Assembly: GCA_022769545.1 (NCBI GenBank)
Contig: JALEJS010000013.1
Coordinates: forward strand, 1-64,000
Direction: 5' to 3'
Origin: Blautia sp.
GTDB taxonomy: Bacteria; Bacillota; Clostridia; Lachnospirales; Lachnospiraceae
Length of the DNA stretch: 64,000 nucleotides
Shown here: positions 39,598 to 48,901 of the stretch, in pieces
How the letters are laid out: every line of letters starts with the position of its first letter
Numbering within the stretch: position 1 is the stretch's first letter
The notes under the pieces: model-generated
Told to the model about the DNA's origin: nothing
Seen by the model: the letters and a program-made list of their open reading frames with translations, nothing else
Database searches by the model: none
Translations under genes and position numbers: made by a program

Positions 39598-41155
39598 TCA
39601 GTTCCACCTCTCCTACCGGCAATGTAAACGTAAAAACAGTTCCTGTCGGATGATTGTCTGACAAAGTAATGCTTCCTCCATGAGCCTCTACGATTGATTT
39701 GCAGAGGGCAAGTCCCAGTCCGAGACTCCGTCTGCTGTCTGCGATCTTATTTGCGCCGGTATAAAACATCTCAAAAACCTTTTCTTTCTGATTATCAGGA
39801 ATTCCCGGTCCATTATCTGAGACAGAAACCTCCACCATCCCTTCCACTTCCCGGGTATCGATCTCTATGACGGATCCGGCCGGTGTATATTTCACGGCAT
39901 TGTCCACAATATTGATGATGACCTGGACGATCAGCTTGACATCAATTCTGGCAAGGATCAGTTCTTTTGCGCTGTTCACACGAATGGTATGCTCACGGAT
40001 TTTTCGGTTCACATGCTGCAGCGCCTCCGAGATCACTTCGTCCATCAATTCCACCGACTGGTTCAGCTTCACCCGGTCCTCCTCGATCCTTGTGACTGCC
40101 AGCAGATTTTCCACCAGACTGATCAGCCACATGGAATCATCGTATATATCCATAAAAATTCCGGAGCGCGCCTCATCATCCAGCTTCTGATAATTTGTCA
40201 GAAGATTGCTCGCATTTCCGGAAATAGAGGTAAGCGGCGTCCTGAGGTCATGGGAAATCGCCCGGAGAAGATTGGCACGCATCTGCTCATTTCTGGCAAG
40301 AATCGCCGCTTCTTCCTTTTCCTTTGCATTGCGTATATTCTCCAGGGCCAGCGCACATTCTCCAAGAATCGACAGAAGAACATCATTTTCAAAGGAATCC
40401 AGAGACTTTTCCCCCATCACTATGCCGATGACTCCGTACACGCGCTGATTCACATGAAATGCCAGATAGAGACATTTCACATCCGGCATGATATCGGTTG
40501 TCGCCCCTGCCGGTTTTCTGTTCTTCAGGACCCATTCTGCCGCTGTCTTCTCCTTCTCTGAAAAAAGAGCGGCGGAAGCCTCTTCTTTTATTCCGTAGAT
40601 TCCGACCTCCATCAGTCCGTCTTCCTGTACAAGATACATGACAATCGTCCGGTTCAGGAGCTTTAAAAGCTGACCGGCTGTGGCCGAGATCACAGATGTC
40701 TCATCCGTTTTCTTTTGCAGGAGCTGATTGGTATTCAGCAGAATTTCCGTCCGGTAAGCCGCCTCCGCCGACTGCCTGGCATTATCTTTTAATTTCGAAG
40801 CCAGCGAGCCCGTCAGAAAGGATGCCATAAACATAATCAGAAATGTAACCGGATAGCTGGTATCATGGAACCGGAAGGTAAACCGCGGCACGGTGAAAAA
40901 AAAGTTAAATACAAACACACTTACAATGGATGCCACAAGACTGCAGATCCAGTTTGTGGTAATCACCGAGACAATCAGAACACCCAGTATGTAGACGGTG
41001 ATAATGTTTGCCTCCGTAAACCCGAGTGAATAAAAAACATATCCCACCAGAGTCACTGCCAGCAGAACGAGAATGGATTTTCCCATATCCCGCAGGGAAA
41101 TAAGAATATGATCCGCAATTTTTCGTTTTCGGTTATTGTGTGCTGCTTCTTTCAT
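39590..41155 (-). CDS. KdpD-like sensor histidine kinase, short form
   Basis: 521 residues, against about 890 in classical KdpD. It begins directly with the four-helix DUF4118 membrane domain (about 26-118), then a GAF-like region (about 150-275), the dimerisation helix with His302 in AISHDLRTPLTSISGN, and a full HATPase domain (NIVDNAVKYTPAG, SDNGPGIPDNQ, LGLGLALCKSIVEAHGG). The N-terminal KdpD/USP domains, which bind nucleotide and c-di-AMP in other bacteria, are missing. It phosphorylates the KdpE-like partner encoded next. Confidence 0.93.
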   Translation of the reverse strand: MKEAAHNNRKRKIADHILISLRDMGKSILVLLAVTLVGYVFYSLGFTEANIITVYILGVLIVSVITTNWICSLVASIVSVFVFNFFFTVPRFTFRFHDTSYPVTFLIMFMASFLTGSLASKLKDNARQSAEAAYRTEILLNTNQLLQKKTDETSVISATAGQLLKLLNRTIVMYLVQEDGLMEVGIYGIKEEASAALFSEKEKTAAEWVLKNRKPAGATTDIMPDVKCLYLAFHVNQRVYGVIGIVMGEKSLDSFENDVLLSILGECALALENIRNAKEKEEAAILARNEQMRANLLRAISHDLRTPLTSISGNASNLLTNYQKLDDEARSGIFMDIYDDSMWLISLVENLLAVTRIEEDRVKLNQSVELMDEVISEALQHVNRKIREHTIRVNSAKELILARIDVKLIVQVIINIVDNAVKYTPAGSVIEIDTREVEGMVEVSVSDNGPGIPDNQKEKVFEMFYTGANKIADSRRSLGLGLALCKSIVEAHGGSITLSDNHPTGTVFTFTLPVGEVELNE

Positions 41156-41184
41156 CTGAACTCTCCCGTTAATTTGTGTCCCTT

Positions 41185-41193
41185 ATCATAGCA
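41185..41193 (-). promoter_or_regulatory. Possible extended -10 promoter for the KdpD/KdpE-like pair
   Basis: Minus strand TGCTATGAT in the 97-bp gap between the 38-residue peptide gene and the kinase gene. It could give the two-component genes a transcript of their own in addition to read-through from the Ktr genes. No good -35 box is seen. Confidence 0.35.
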
Positions 41194-41252
41194 CTTTTTC
41201 AGATGTTTTGCCATATATAAAGCAGGCATTCTCCGTTTGCCCTGCCGCACGC

Positions 41253-41369
41253 TCAAAAGCGCCGGTCCCTGTGCGTATTATTCTTCAGATAATCATCCAG
41301 CCTTCGGATTCTGAAATAGCCAAAGACGAGTACCCCTGCCGTTGTTATCACCATCACAAGCTCTGACAT
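41253..41369 (-). CDS. 38-residue single-helix membrane peptide in the potassium operon
   Basis: ATG at 41367-41369, TGA at 41253-41255, with GGAGGGAGG 10-18 bases upstream. The product starts MSELVMVITTAGVLVFGYF and continues RIRRLDDYLKNN: one membrane helix (about 3-19) then a basic, charged tail. It lies 42 bp after the KtrA-like gene and 97 bp before the KdpD-like gene. In size and position it recalls KdpF, the small stabilising subunit of KdpFABC, but sequence similarity is not claimed. Its location suggests a small regulatory subunit of the Ktr transporter or of the kinase (inference). Confidence 0.65.
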   Translation of the reverse strand: MSELVMVITTAGVLVFGYFRIRRLDDYLKNNTHRDRRF

Positions 41370-41411
41370 CTCTGGCGCCTCCCTCCGACATCCTGTATCT
41401 TCTTCCCGAAT

Positions 41412-42059
41412 CTATATGTGGAAGCATTTCTGCAGATCCTTATATCTTCCCAGCACCAGCATGGTCTCTCCCTCTGTGAGAACCGTGTCCGGCGTGATCG
41501 ACAGCTCCAGCCTTCCGTTTTTCTTAATACCCATAATGTTGATGCTGTATTTCTTGCGGATATCGATTTTTCCAACCGATTTTCCAACCCAATCTGCCGG
41601 GATCGGAACCTCAAATACGGCATGATCTCCATCCAGCTCAATATAGTCCAGAATATGATCGGCACTGTACCGGATCGCTGTCCATCTGGCCAGCTGCTTC
41701 TCCGGATAGACCACCTCATCCGCCCCGTTTCGCAAAAGAAATTTAGCCTGCACACCCCGGGATGCCCTGGAGACAACCAGTCTGGCACCCAGTTCCTTCA
41801 GCAGTGACGTAGTCTCCAGCGAACTCTGAAAATTTTTCCCAATGGCAACAAAGCACACATCAAAGTTCCGGATTCCCAGTGATTCCAGGAAATCCGCATT
41901 CGTACTGTCTCCGATCTGTGCGGTTGTGACAAACGGCAGAATCGCATCCACTCTTTCCTCCACGAGATCCACTGCCATAACCTGATGTCCCAGCTGATTC
42001 AGCTGCATGGCAATATGTTTTCCAAATCTGCCCAATCCAATTAACAGTATTGATTTCAT
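41412..42059 (-). CDS. ktrA: TrkA/KtrA-type potassium uptake regulatory subunit
   Basis: 215 residues. An RCK-N Rossmann domain (SILLIGLGRFGKHIAMQLNQ, MAVDLVEERVD) binds NAD(H) or ATP/ADP, and an RCK-C domain occupies about 135-215 (VPIPADWVGKSVGKIDIRKK). The glycine motif GLGRFGKH and the acidic Asp at the end of the second strand are intact. It gates the membrane subunit encoded 15 bp upstream. Start behind AGGAGAAAAAT. Confidence 0.92.
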   Translation of the reverse strand: MKSILLIGLGRFGKHIAMQLNQLGHQVMAVDLVEERVDAILPFVTTAQIGDSTNADFLESLGIRNFDVCFVAIGKNFQSSLETTSLLKELGARLVVSRASRGVQAKFLLRNGADEVVYPEKQLARWTAIRYSADHILDYIELDGDHAVFEVPIPADWVGKSVGKIDIRKKYSINIMGIKKNGRLELSITPDTVLTEGETMLVLGRYKDLQKCFHI

Positions 42060-42074
42060 ATTTTTCTCCTTTAA

Positions 42075-43412
42075 TCATCCAACTGTGATTTTTTCCTGCG
42101 GAAGCATTGATACATTTCTTCTTGTCCCGGATACTGCGGCAAATACAAGGGTAAGACCTCCTACCCTTCCCAAAAACATCAGAAGAATCAGAATGATCTG
42201 TGAAAACGCACCAAGCTGAGGCGTGATTCCCAGTGTAAGTCCAACCGTTCCCACCGCCGAAGCAGTCTCAAACAGACAGGTAAGCATGGGGAGCCCCTCA
42301 CTGATACTGATCATCAGTGCTCCCGTCCAGAACATTGTGATATACATGAGCAAAACTGTGGCGGCATTTTTCACCACATCATCTCCCAGCCGTCTTCCGA
42401 AGAAATGCGGATGCTCTTTCCTGCAGAACGTGGCAATCGCCGTAGCAAACAGAACAGCTACGGTTGTCACCTTCATACCGCCGGCCGTGGAACCGGGAGC
42501 GCCGCCCACCAGCATCATGACAATCATGATACACTTTCCGGCGTCACTCATCGCATTCAGATCCATTGTGTTAAACCCGGCCGTTCTCGGAGTAACCGAC
42601 TGGAACATGGACGCAAGAATTCTCTTCATCACCGGAAGAGAATCAAATTCGAAAAAGAAAAAATACAGTGCCGGTATCGTCAGAAAAAGAAAGGTGGCAG
42701 ACAGGATCACCTTACTCTGCATCCGGTACTGGTGCAGCCGGAACCGTTTGGTCCGGATGTCATCCCAGGTCAGGAATCCGATTCCGCCTGTCACGATCAG
42801 AAACATCACTGTCAGATTGATCACCGGATTGGAAGCATACCCTGTCAGGGAAGAAAATGGCTGTCCGCCTGCTCCCAGCAGATCAAATCCCGCGTTACAG
42901 AACGCGGATATGGAGTGAAACACTGCCATCCACAGACCACGGATTCCATAGTCCCTGCAAAACACCGGTGCCATCAGAACCGCTCCGAGAAATTCCAGCA
43001 AAAATGCACTTTTTATGATAAACCCTGTCAGACGTACAATTCCGCCGACCTTTGGCGCCGCAATGGCTTCCTGCATTGTGCTGCGCTGCATCAGGGAAAT
43101 TTTTTTTCCGGAAATAATGGCAAGGGATACGGCTACCGTAATCACGCCCATTCCCCCGATCTGAATCAGAAGAATGATCACCCCCTGTCCAAATCTTGAC
43201 CAGTACGATGCTGTATCGTGCAGGACAAGTCCTGTCACACAAACCGCAGAAGTGGATGTAAACAGACTGTCCAGGAAGGGGGTTATCTGCCTTTCCCTGC
43301 TGGATATCGGCAGCATCAGGACCAGTGCTCCCAGTATAATCACTGCCGCAAAGCCGAAAATAATAATCTGAAAAGAATTCAGTCTTTTTCTCCGGCCACC
43401 AAATGCCTTCAT
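42075..43412 (-). CDS. ktrB: TrkH/KtrB-type potassium channel subunit
   Basis: 445 residues, about 10 hydrophobic helices forming four M1-P-M2 repeats. The four selectivity-filter loops are visible: TSAVCVTGLVLH, ISAFCNAGFDLLG, VTPRTAGFNTMDL and ASAVGTVGLTLG, each with the conserved filter glycine. Length fits KtrB (about 450) rather than the longer TrkH. It forms the membrane part of a Na+/K+ uptake system with the KtrA-type subunit. First gene of the potassium operon. Confidence 0.93.
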   Translation of the reverse strand: MKAFGGRRKRLNSFQIIIFGFAAVIILGALVLMLPISSRERQITPFLDSLFTSTSAVCVTGLVLHDTASYWSRFGQGVIILLIQIGGMGVITVAVSLAIISGKKISLMQRSTMQEAIAAPKVGGIVRLTGFIIKSAFLLEFLGAVLMAPVFCRDYGIRGLWMAVFHSISAFCNAGFDLLGAGGQPFSSLTGYASNPVINLTVMFLIVTGGIGFLTWDDIRTKRFRLHQYRMQSKVILSATFLFLTIPALYFFFFEFDSLPVMKRILASMFQSVTPRTAGFNTMDLNAMSDAGKCIMIVMMLVGGAPGSTAGGMKVTTVAVLFATAIATFCRKEHPHFFGRRLGDDVVKNAATVLLMYITMFWTGALMISISEGLPMLTCLFETASAVGTVGLTLGITPQLGAFSQIILILLMFLGRVGGLTLVFAAVSGTRRNVSMLPQEKITVG

Positions 43413-43516
43413 AAAGCCGGCTCCTCCTTTATACCTCTTTATTTTATCTTTATAATAGCGCCAATCATCTTAAGAGAGTAAAAGGGTATCTCCGTTTGTG
43501 TTAAGGCCGCATAAAG

Positions 43517-43557
43517 AAAAACGCTGTGCAGACCATTCTCTGTCTGCACAGCGTTTT
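43517..43557 (-). terminator. Terminator after the DUF3784-like gene
   Basis: AAAACGCTGTGCAGA pairs with TCTGCACAGCGTTTT around about 10 nt, with T-run on the minus strand. It lies between the DUF3784-like gene and ktrB, which start separate transcripts. Confidence 0.85.
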
Positions 43558-43571
43558 CATTTTCAGCGATG

Positions 43572-43868
43572 TTATTTTCTGCATTTCTTTCTTACATATA
43601 TCATGGCCGCAGCAAATATTATGATGAGCAGCACGGTATAGACGATGGATGACCAGGCCGCCGTGAACACATATGAATCAAGTACCGTCAGAATTCCGGA
43701 TAAAAGAAACGCAATTCCGAAAACCTTCGACATCTTTTTCTCATCGTAAATCGATTTTCTTTTATTGCGGTCCCCTCCATTCATAATAAAATCACTGTGT
43801 CCGGTAAGAAGCATTGCTGCGGCCGCAAAAGATACAACAATTACAAAAATATCAAATGTTTTTCCCAT
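43572..43868 (-). CDS. Small membrane protein, DUF3784-like
   Basis: 98 residues with three hydrophobic helices (about 4-22, 47-66, 70-92). The middle has the motif YDEKKMSKVFGIAFLLSGIL (about 41-60), which resembles DUF3784 proteins of Firmicutes. No function is known. It starts 21 bp after the L,D-transpeptidase gene behind AGGAGAG, so the two are co-transcribed. Confidence 0.7.
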   Translation of the reverse strand: MGKTFDIFVIVVSFAAAAMLLTGHSDFIMNGGDRNKRKSIYDEKKMSKVFGIAFLLSGILTVLDSYVFTAAWSSIVYTVLLIIIFAAAMIYVRKKCRK

Positions 43869-43889
43869 ATTTTTCTCTCCTGTGTTTTT

Positions 43890-45683
43890 TTAATAAAAGC
43901 AGACGATCGGAACATCATACTGAATCAGATCATACAGTACAGCCGCACTGTTGTAAGGCAGGTTGATACACCCATGCGATCCGCTGTACAGATAGATATC
44001 TCCTCCGAAGGAATCTCTCCACGTGGCATCATGGAAGCCCACACCCCCGTTAAAAGGCATCCAGTACGTAACCTTCTGCTCATATTCATAAGTTCCATCC
44101 GGTTTTTTTGTTCCGCGCAGCACATCCGGGCTCTTCTTGTAATACAAGGTATAAATTCCGGAAGGAGTCTGACGGTCGGCATAGTTCATACTGCCGGACA
44201 CAAAATCCGAATCAAAAATCAGACTGCCGTACTGATAATAATACATGTGCTGTGTACTCAGATCCACTTCAATATAAGTATCTCCCAGGTCATTGTAGCC
44301 GTGAGAATTTGCACGCATACTGTACATCGGCTCACGGGTGACCTGAACACCATTTGCAATTTCCTGCATCAGCTGATCCGTTTCGGATACCTGGTCGATC
44401 TGCCAGCCGTAAACGGAGCTGTAAACATAAACCGCCCGTCCGCTGGTCGTATAGAATTCCCGGTCTGTTCCCACCGTATCGTATTGTGCTGCCAGCTGGG
44501 CAACAAATTCCGCCACATGCTGACGGAAGGAATTATCATCCTTGATCAGCTGACCCTTTTCATCCAGCTGCAGCCAGTTTCGGATGGTCGTGCCATCCAG
44601 AACCACCGATTCGTCTCCGAATGTATACGTGATGCTTGCCCTGGCAAAATTGTTATATGCATCTGCCTTGGCTTTCAGTTCCGGATCATCCTTTGTGACT
44701 TTCGCCGATTCATAAACCTGCGGTTTTTCATTAAAATTGACCAGTGAAGCGCTGGCGGATATGGCATCATTCAGTTCCCGGTAGGCTTCCTTAATGTTCA
44801 GTTCACTGCCCTGCGTCTCCGGGATGATTTCAAACATGGTATCTGTATATGCCACATATGCATCCTCCGGCGGAACCTGATTTTCCTCTTTGGCGCATTC
44901 CAGTTCTTTCACCTGTGTCTCCAGCATTGTCCGGTCAAACGTAATGTTTCCGGAAACCTGATAGTCTCTTTGCTCGAAAAAGCCTCTCACCCATTCATAA
45001 GGCTTCTGCTCTTTCAGAAGGCGCAGAACCTCACCGGTGGAAAGATACCGATATCCGATATCCTCTCCGTCTATTACCTGCGGTGCCAGATTTCTCGACT
45101 GCACTTCCACGGAATAATCTTCCACGACAGACGCAATGAGCTGTTCCACTTCGTAGGGCGTTTTACCGGAACAGTCCATCCCGTTAATGGTCGTCCCTTC
45201 AAAAAAGCGGTCTGAATAGTAATACGAAATTCCCGCATACGTACAGCCCGCCGCCACAAGCAGCATACCAAGAACCACACCCGTAATTTTCAGTCCCTTG
45301 TGCTTCTTTTTTCTGACGGCCTGCGCAAGCAGCTCCTGCGGCAGATCCTCTTCCTCCTCATAGGGGATATAGACAATTTTCCCGGGACGTGCCGAACGTC
45401 TGACCTGTGGACGCACAGGTACGGAAGCTGCCGGCTGAATTTCCGGTTCCTCTTCCTCTGGCTTGGCGGCTTCCGGTTCACTGTTCAGAGCCTCCTCTTC
45501 CGGTGAAAACTCTTTTTCCGTTTCCGGCTCCACATGTTCCGGCAGCTCCTCCCCGACTGGATCTGCCACGATCCTGGACATGGCAGCTTCAATGCTGGCT
45601 TCCACCCGGTCCTCTTCCGACAGGGAATCTGCCGCTGTCTCCGGCTGTTCTTCCCCAGGAAGTTTTTCCCTCTTATCTTCCAT
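43890..45683 (-). CDS. L,D-transpeptidase with membrane anchor and peptidoglycan-binding domains
   Basis: 597 residues from the ATG at 45681-45683; an in-frame TTG two codons upstream (45687-45689) is better spaced from GAGGAG and may be the real start. An acidic cytoplasmic tail (about 1-130) precedes one membrane helix (about 137-156). The outer part has two PG-binding-4 type domains (about 165-440), then the YkuD domain, with HDATWRDSFGG and the catalytic motif SGSHGCINLPYNSA. It forms 3-3 crosslinks or attaches proteins in the cell wall. The long acidic intracellular tail is unusual and could be a regulatory handle. Confidence 0.92.
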   Translation of the reverse strand: MEDKREKLPGEEQPETAADSLSEEDRVEASIEAAMSRIVADPVGEELPEHVEPETEKEFSPEEEALNSEPEAAKPEEEEPEIQPAASVPVRPQVRRSARPGKIVYIPYEEEEDLPQELLAQAVRKKKHKGLKITGVVLGMLLVAAGCTYAGISYYYSDRFFEGTTINGMDCSGKTPYEVEQLIASVVEDYSVEVQSRNLAPQVIDGEDIGYRYLSTGEVLRLLKEQKPYEWVRGFFEQRDYQVSGNITFDRTMLETQVKELECAKEENQVPPEDAYVAYTDTMFEIIPETQGSELNIKEAYRELNDAISASASLVNFNEKPQVYESAKVTKDDPELKAKADAYNNFARASITYTFGDESVVLDGTTIRNWLQLDEKGQLIKDDNSFRQHVAEFVAQLAAQYDTVGTDREFYTTSGRAVYVYSSVYGWQIDQVSETDQLMQEIANGVQVTREPMYSMRANSHGYNDLGDTYIEVDLSTQHMYYYQYGSLIFDSDFVSGSMNYADRQTPSGIYTLYYKKSPDVLRGTKKPDGTYEYEQKVTYWMPFNGGVGFHDATWRDSFGGDIYLYSGSHGCINLPYNSAAVLYDLIQYDVPIVCFY

Positions 45684-45904
45684 GCTCAATGATACTCTCC
45701 TCAAATTTTTATTCTGCCGCAGAAATCCTGCATCCGGTTCCCGGAAAAATCCGCAGGAGCTCTTCGCGGTAAATAAAAAGTACATGCTAACAGATAGTAG
45801 TATACCACATTTCCATGTTTTTGTAGGCAACATACCACATTTTATCTTTTTTTAATACTTTTGTAACAACAGAACAAGTTGGAATTATTTCCTGAGAAAC
45901 AAAT

Positions 45905-45930
45905 AATCCCCTGCCGCAGTGACAGGGGAT
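45905..45930 (-). terminator. Terminator of gpmI
   Basis: ATCCCCTG/CAGGGGAT perfect 8-bp stem, 10-nt loop, followed on the minus strand by TATTTGTTT. It is followed by a 17-nt sequence that is repeated after tpiA. Confidence 0.75.
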
Positions 45931-45949
45931 CATATTGTTTCATCCGTTA

Positions 45950-47491
45950 TTATTTTTCCACAAGAAGAGAAGTTCCGGTCATTTCTGCAGGCTGTTCTTT
46001 TCCCATCAGCTGAATCATGGTCGGAATGATATCTGCAAGGCATCCGTTCTCACGCAATGTGTATTTCGGATCTGCATTCACCAGGATGAATGGAACAGGA
46101 TTGGTCGTATGCGCGGTAAATGGTTCCCCGGTATTGTAATCTACCAGCTGCTCTGCATTTCCGTGATCTGCGCAGATAAACATCTGTCCATCCACTTCTT
46201 TGATGGCATCCACTGCCTTGCCAACGCAGGTATCTACTGCCTCCACTGCTTTCACAGCCGCTTCCATCACACCGGTATGTCCAACCATATCCGGGTTTGC
46301 AAAGTTGATGATGATCACATCATATTTATCGGACTTAATCGCCTCCACCAGCTTTTCACAAACCTGAGGAGCGCTCATCTCCGGCTGCAGATCATAAGTT
46401 GCAACCTTCGGAGACTTCACAAGAATTCTGTCTTCACCCTCATTCGGTTCCTCAATACCGCCATTGAAGAAGAACGTCACATGCGCATATTTTTCGGTTT
46501 CGGCAATACGTGCCTGTGTCATATGATTGTTTGCAAGCCACTCGCCGAACGTATTGTGAAGCTGAACCTTATGGAACGCAACCAGTTTGTTCTGAATGGT
46601 ATCGTCATAGTCCGTAAAGCAGACATAAGTCAGAGGAAGTCTGGAGCCCCTGTCAAATCCGCTGAATTCATCGTCACAGAATGCACGTGTAATCTCACGG
46701 GCACGGTCCGGGCGGAAGTTAAAGAATACGATGGAATCCTTTTCGGAAATCACGGTTACCGGTTTTCCATCCTTCTCGATCACGGTCGGAAGAACAAACT
46801 CATCCGTCTTTCCATCATCATAAGAAGCCTGAACCGCCGCCGCTGCATCGGTTCCTTTTACGCCTTCTCCCTTTGTCAGAGCTTTGTAGGCCATCTCCAC
46901 GCGATCCCAGCGGTTATCGCGGTCCATCGCATAATAACGTCCGGAGACAACCCCGATCTGTCCCACACCGATTTCCTTCATTTTCGCTTCCAGCTGTTCG
47001 ATATAACCTTTTCCGGACGCCGGAGGAGTATCTCTTCCGTCCAGGAAGCAGTGTACATATACCTTGGAAAGGCCTTCCCGTTTTGCCATTTCCAGAAGTC
47101 CGTACAGATGTGTGATATGGCTGTGTACACCGCCGTCAGAAAGAAGTCCCATAAAATGAATGGAAGAATCATTCTCCTTTGCATTGTTCATTGCTGCAAG
47201 AAGCGCTTCGTTTTTGAAGAAATCTCCGTCCTGAATTTCCTTCGTAATTCTGGTAAGCTCCTGGTATACGATACGTCCGGCACCCATGTTCAGATGTCCT
47301 ACTTCCGAGTTTCCCATCTGTCCATCCGGAAGACCTACCGACAGACCGCTTGCATATCCCTTTACAAATGGATATTCAGCCATCAGTTTGTCCATTACCG
47401 GTGTCTTTGCCTGTGCCACTGCATTTCCTTCTGTCTTCTCATTCAGGCCATAGCCGTCGAGAATCATTAAAACGGTTGGTTTTTTGCTCAT
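45950..47491 (-). CDS. gpmI: 2,3-bisphosphoglycerate-independent phosphoglycerate mutase
   Basis: 513 residues, the normal length. It begins MSKKPTVLMILDGYGLNEKT with the first metal ligand Asp, the nucleophile Ser in MGNSEVGHLNMGAG (about residue 62), and HFMGLLSDGGVHSHI; the second metal site is in ICADHGNAEQL. It interconverts 3- and 2-phosphoglycerate with two Mn2+ ions in the cytoplasm. Separate from the tpiA-pgk-gap cluster 2 kb away, with its own promoter and terminator. Confidence 0.97.
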   Translation of the reverse strand: MSKKPTVLMILDGYGLNEKTEGNAVAQAKTPVMDKLMAEYPFVKGYASGLSVGLPDGQMGNSEVGHLNMGAGRIVYQELTRITKEIQDGDFFKNEALLAAMNNAKENDSSIHFMGLLSDGGVHSHITHLYGLLEMAKREGLSKVYVHCFLDGRDTPPASGKGYIEQLEAKMKEIGVGQIGVVSGRYYAMDRDNRWDRVEMAYKALTKGEGVKGTDAAAAVQASYDDGKTDEFVLPTVIEKDGKPVTVISEKDSIVFFNFRPDRAREITRAFCDDEFSGFDRGSRLPLTYVCFTDYDDTIQNKLVAFHKVQLHNTFGEWLANNHMTQARIAETEKYAHVTFFFNGGIEEPNEGEDRILVKSPKVATYDLQPEMSAPQVCEKLVEAIKSDKYDVIIINFANPDMVGHTGVMEAAVKAVEAVDTCVGKAVDAIKEVDGQMFICADHGNAEQLVDYNTGEPFTAHTTNPVPFILVNADPKYTLRENGCLADIIPTMIQLMGKEQPAEMTGTSLLVEK

Positions 47492-47555
47492 GTCGTTCTC
47501 CTTATTCTGTGTTGATTCATTCTATATCTGCCGTTACTCTGGCTTTTTTATTTTC

Positions 47556-47570
47556 TACTATATTATAGTA
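47556..47570 (-). promoter_or_regulatory. Palindrome over the -10 region of gpmI
   Basis: TACTATA T TATAGTA is a perfect 7-bp dyad (47556-47570) and contains, on the minus strand, TATAAT (47562-47567). TTGAAA lies 19 bp upstream as a possible -35. The dyad may be an operator or only an AT-rich coincidence. Confidence 0.4.
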
Positions 47571-47605
47571 TCAAAATTCAGAATTTTTTCAATTCTTTTT
47601 TTTGT

Positions 47606-48901
47606 TTATTTCCCATAAACACGAAGCATGCTGGATATGCTGCGGATAGACTCTCTCGTCTGAAGCTCTTCCATGGCTGTCCGGAAATCACCTTCCCGTA
47701 CCTTCGCCGTAATCACAACAACTTCTGCCCAGCCCTCCTGACGGGTTTCCTTCTGAATCATCTGCTCCACACTCACATCATATTTCGCAAAGACGGCAGT
47801 CATTTCTGCCAGAACACCGGAACGGTCGTCCACCTTCATTCTCAGGAAATAGCGATGGTATGTATCCTCCATTTGCTTTACCGGGATTTCTTTATAGCAG
47901 GTACATCCGATCCGGCCGTTACAGCCAGCCAGAATGTTCCGTGCAATATCAAACACATCTCCCACCACCGCACTGGCTGTGGGCAGTTCCCCGGCACCTC
48001 TTCCGAAGAACATGGCATCCTCCACAGCGTCTCCGTGTACGAAAACCGCATTGTAAGAATCGTTTACCGATGCAAGCGGGTGACTGCTGGGAATCAGCAT
48101 AGGACATACAAACGCTTCAATACCTTCTTCCGTATTTCTGGCCATTCCAATCAGCTTAATATCACATCCCATTTCCTTTGCGTAACGAATGTCCTTCGCA
48201 GAAATCTTCGTGATTCCTTCTGTGTACACATCATCAAACACAACTCTGGAATTAAAGCCCACACAGGCAAGGATCGCAACCTTTCTTCCCGCATCCAGTC
48301 CCTCGATATCCGCCGTCGGGTCTGCCTCCGCATATCCCAGTTCTGTGGCAAGTGCCAGTGCGTCCGAAAATTCCATCCCCTCCTGTGTCATCTTTGTAAG
48401 AATGAAATTTGTGGTACCGTTCACAATTCCCATAATCTCGGTCATATGGTTTCCGGCCAGACACTGCTTCAATGGACGGATGATAGGAATTCCGCCTGCA
48501 ACTGCCGCCTCAAACAGAAAATCTGCCTGATTGTCTCCTGCCGTATCCAGAAGCTCTTTTCCATATACGGCGATCAGATCCTTATTAGCAGATACGACAT
48601 TCTTATGTGCCCGAAGCGCATCCAGAATATAGGTTCTTGCCGGCTCAATGCCACCCATCAGTTCCATCACGATGCTGATCTCGGGATCGTTCAGAATCTC
48701 TGACCAGCTGTTTGTGAGAATGGACGCATCTTCTACCCTGGCAGCTGCCTTTTCCAGATTTCTCACAAGAACTTTTTTAATTCTCACATTACAGCCAAGC
48801 TTGGCTTCCATCTCATCTTCCTGTTTTTTTAACACCTTATATACGCCTGTCCCTACGGTTCCAAGCCCCAGCAAAGCTGCATAAATCGTTTTTTTACCCA
48901 T
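47606..48901 (-). CDS. hom: Homoserine dehydrogenase
   Basis: 431 residues. The Rossmann motif GLGTVGTGVYKVL is near the start; SANKDLIAVYG, GGIPIIRPLKQCLAGN, NGTTNFILTKM and ADPTADIEGLDAGRK mark the catalytic domain, with the conserved lysine in DAGRKVAIL. An ACT domain at the C-terminus (about 355-430, RMKVDDRSGVLAEMTAVFAK) allows feedback control by threonine. It reduces aspartate semialdehyde to homoserine, the branch to threonine and methionine. Monocistronic in appearance; no T-box or attenuator was seen in the short leader. Confidence 0.96.
   Translation of the reverse strand: MGKKTIYAALLGLGTVGTGVYKVLKKQEDEMEAKLGCNVRIKKVLVRNLEKAAARVEDASILTNSWSEILNDPEISIVMELMGGIEPARTYILDALRAHKNVVSANKDLIAVYGKELLDTAGDNQADFLFEAAVAGGIPIIRPLKQCLAGNHMTEIMGIVNGTTNFILTKMTQEGMEFSDALALATELGYAEADPTADIEGLDAGRKVAILACVGFNSRVVFDDVYTEGITKISAKDIRYAKEMGCDIKLIGMARNTEEGIEAFVCPMLIPSSHPLASVNDSYNAVFVHGDAVEDAMFFGRGAGELPTASAVVGDVFDIARNILAGCNGRIGCTCYKEIPVKQMEDTYHRYFLRMKVDDRSGVLAEMTAVFAKYDVSVEQMIQKETRQEGWAEVVVITAKVREGDFRTAMEELQTRESIRSISSMLRVYGK

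Noticed and set aside
45935-47470. A 511-codon open frame on the plus strand
   Set aside because: Exactly antisense to gpmI, whose motifs are complete; no ribosome-binding site and no recognisable domain.
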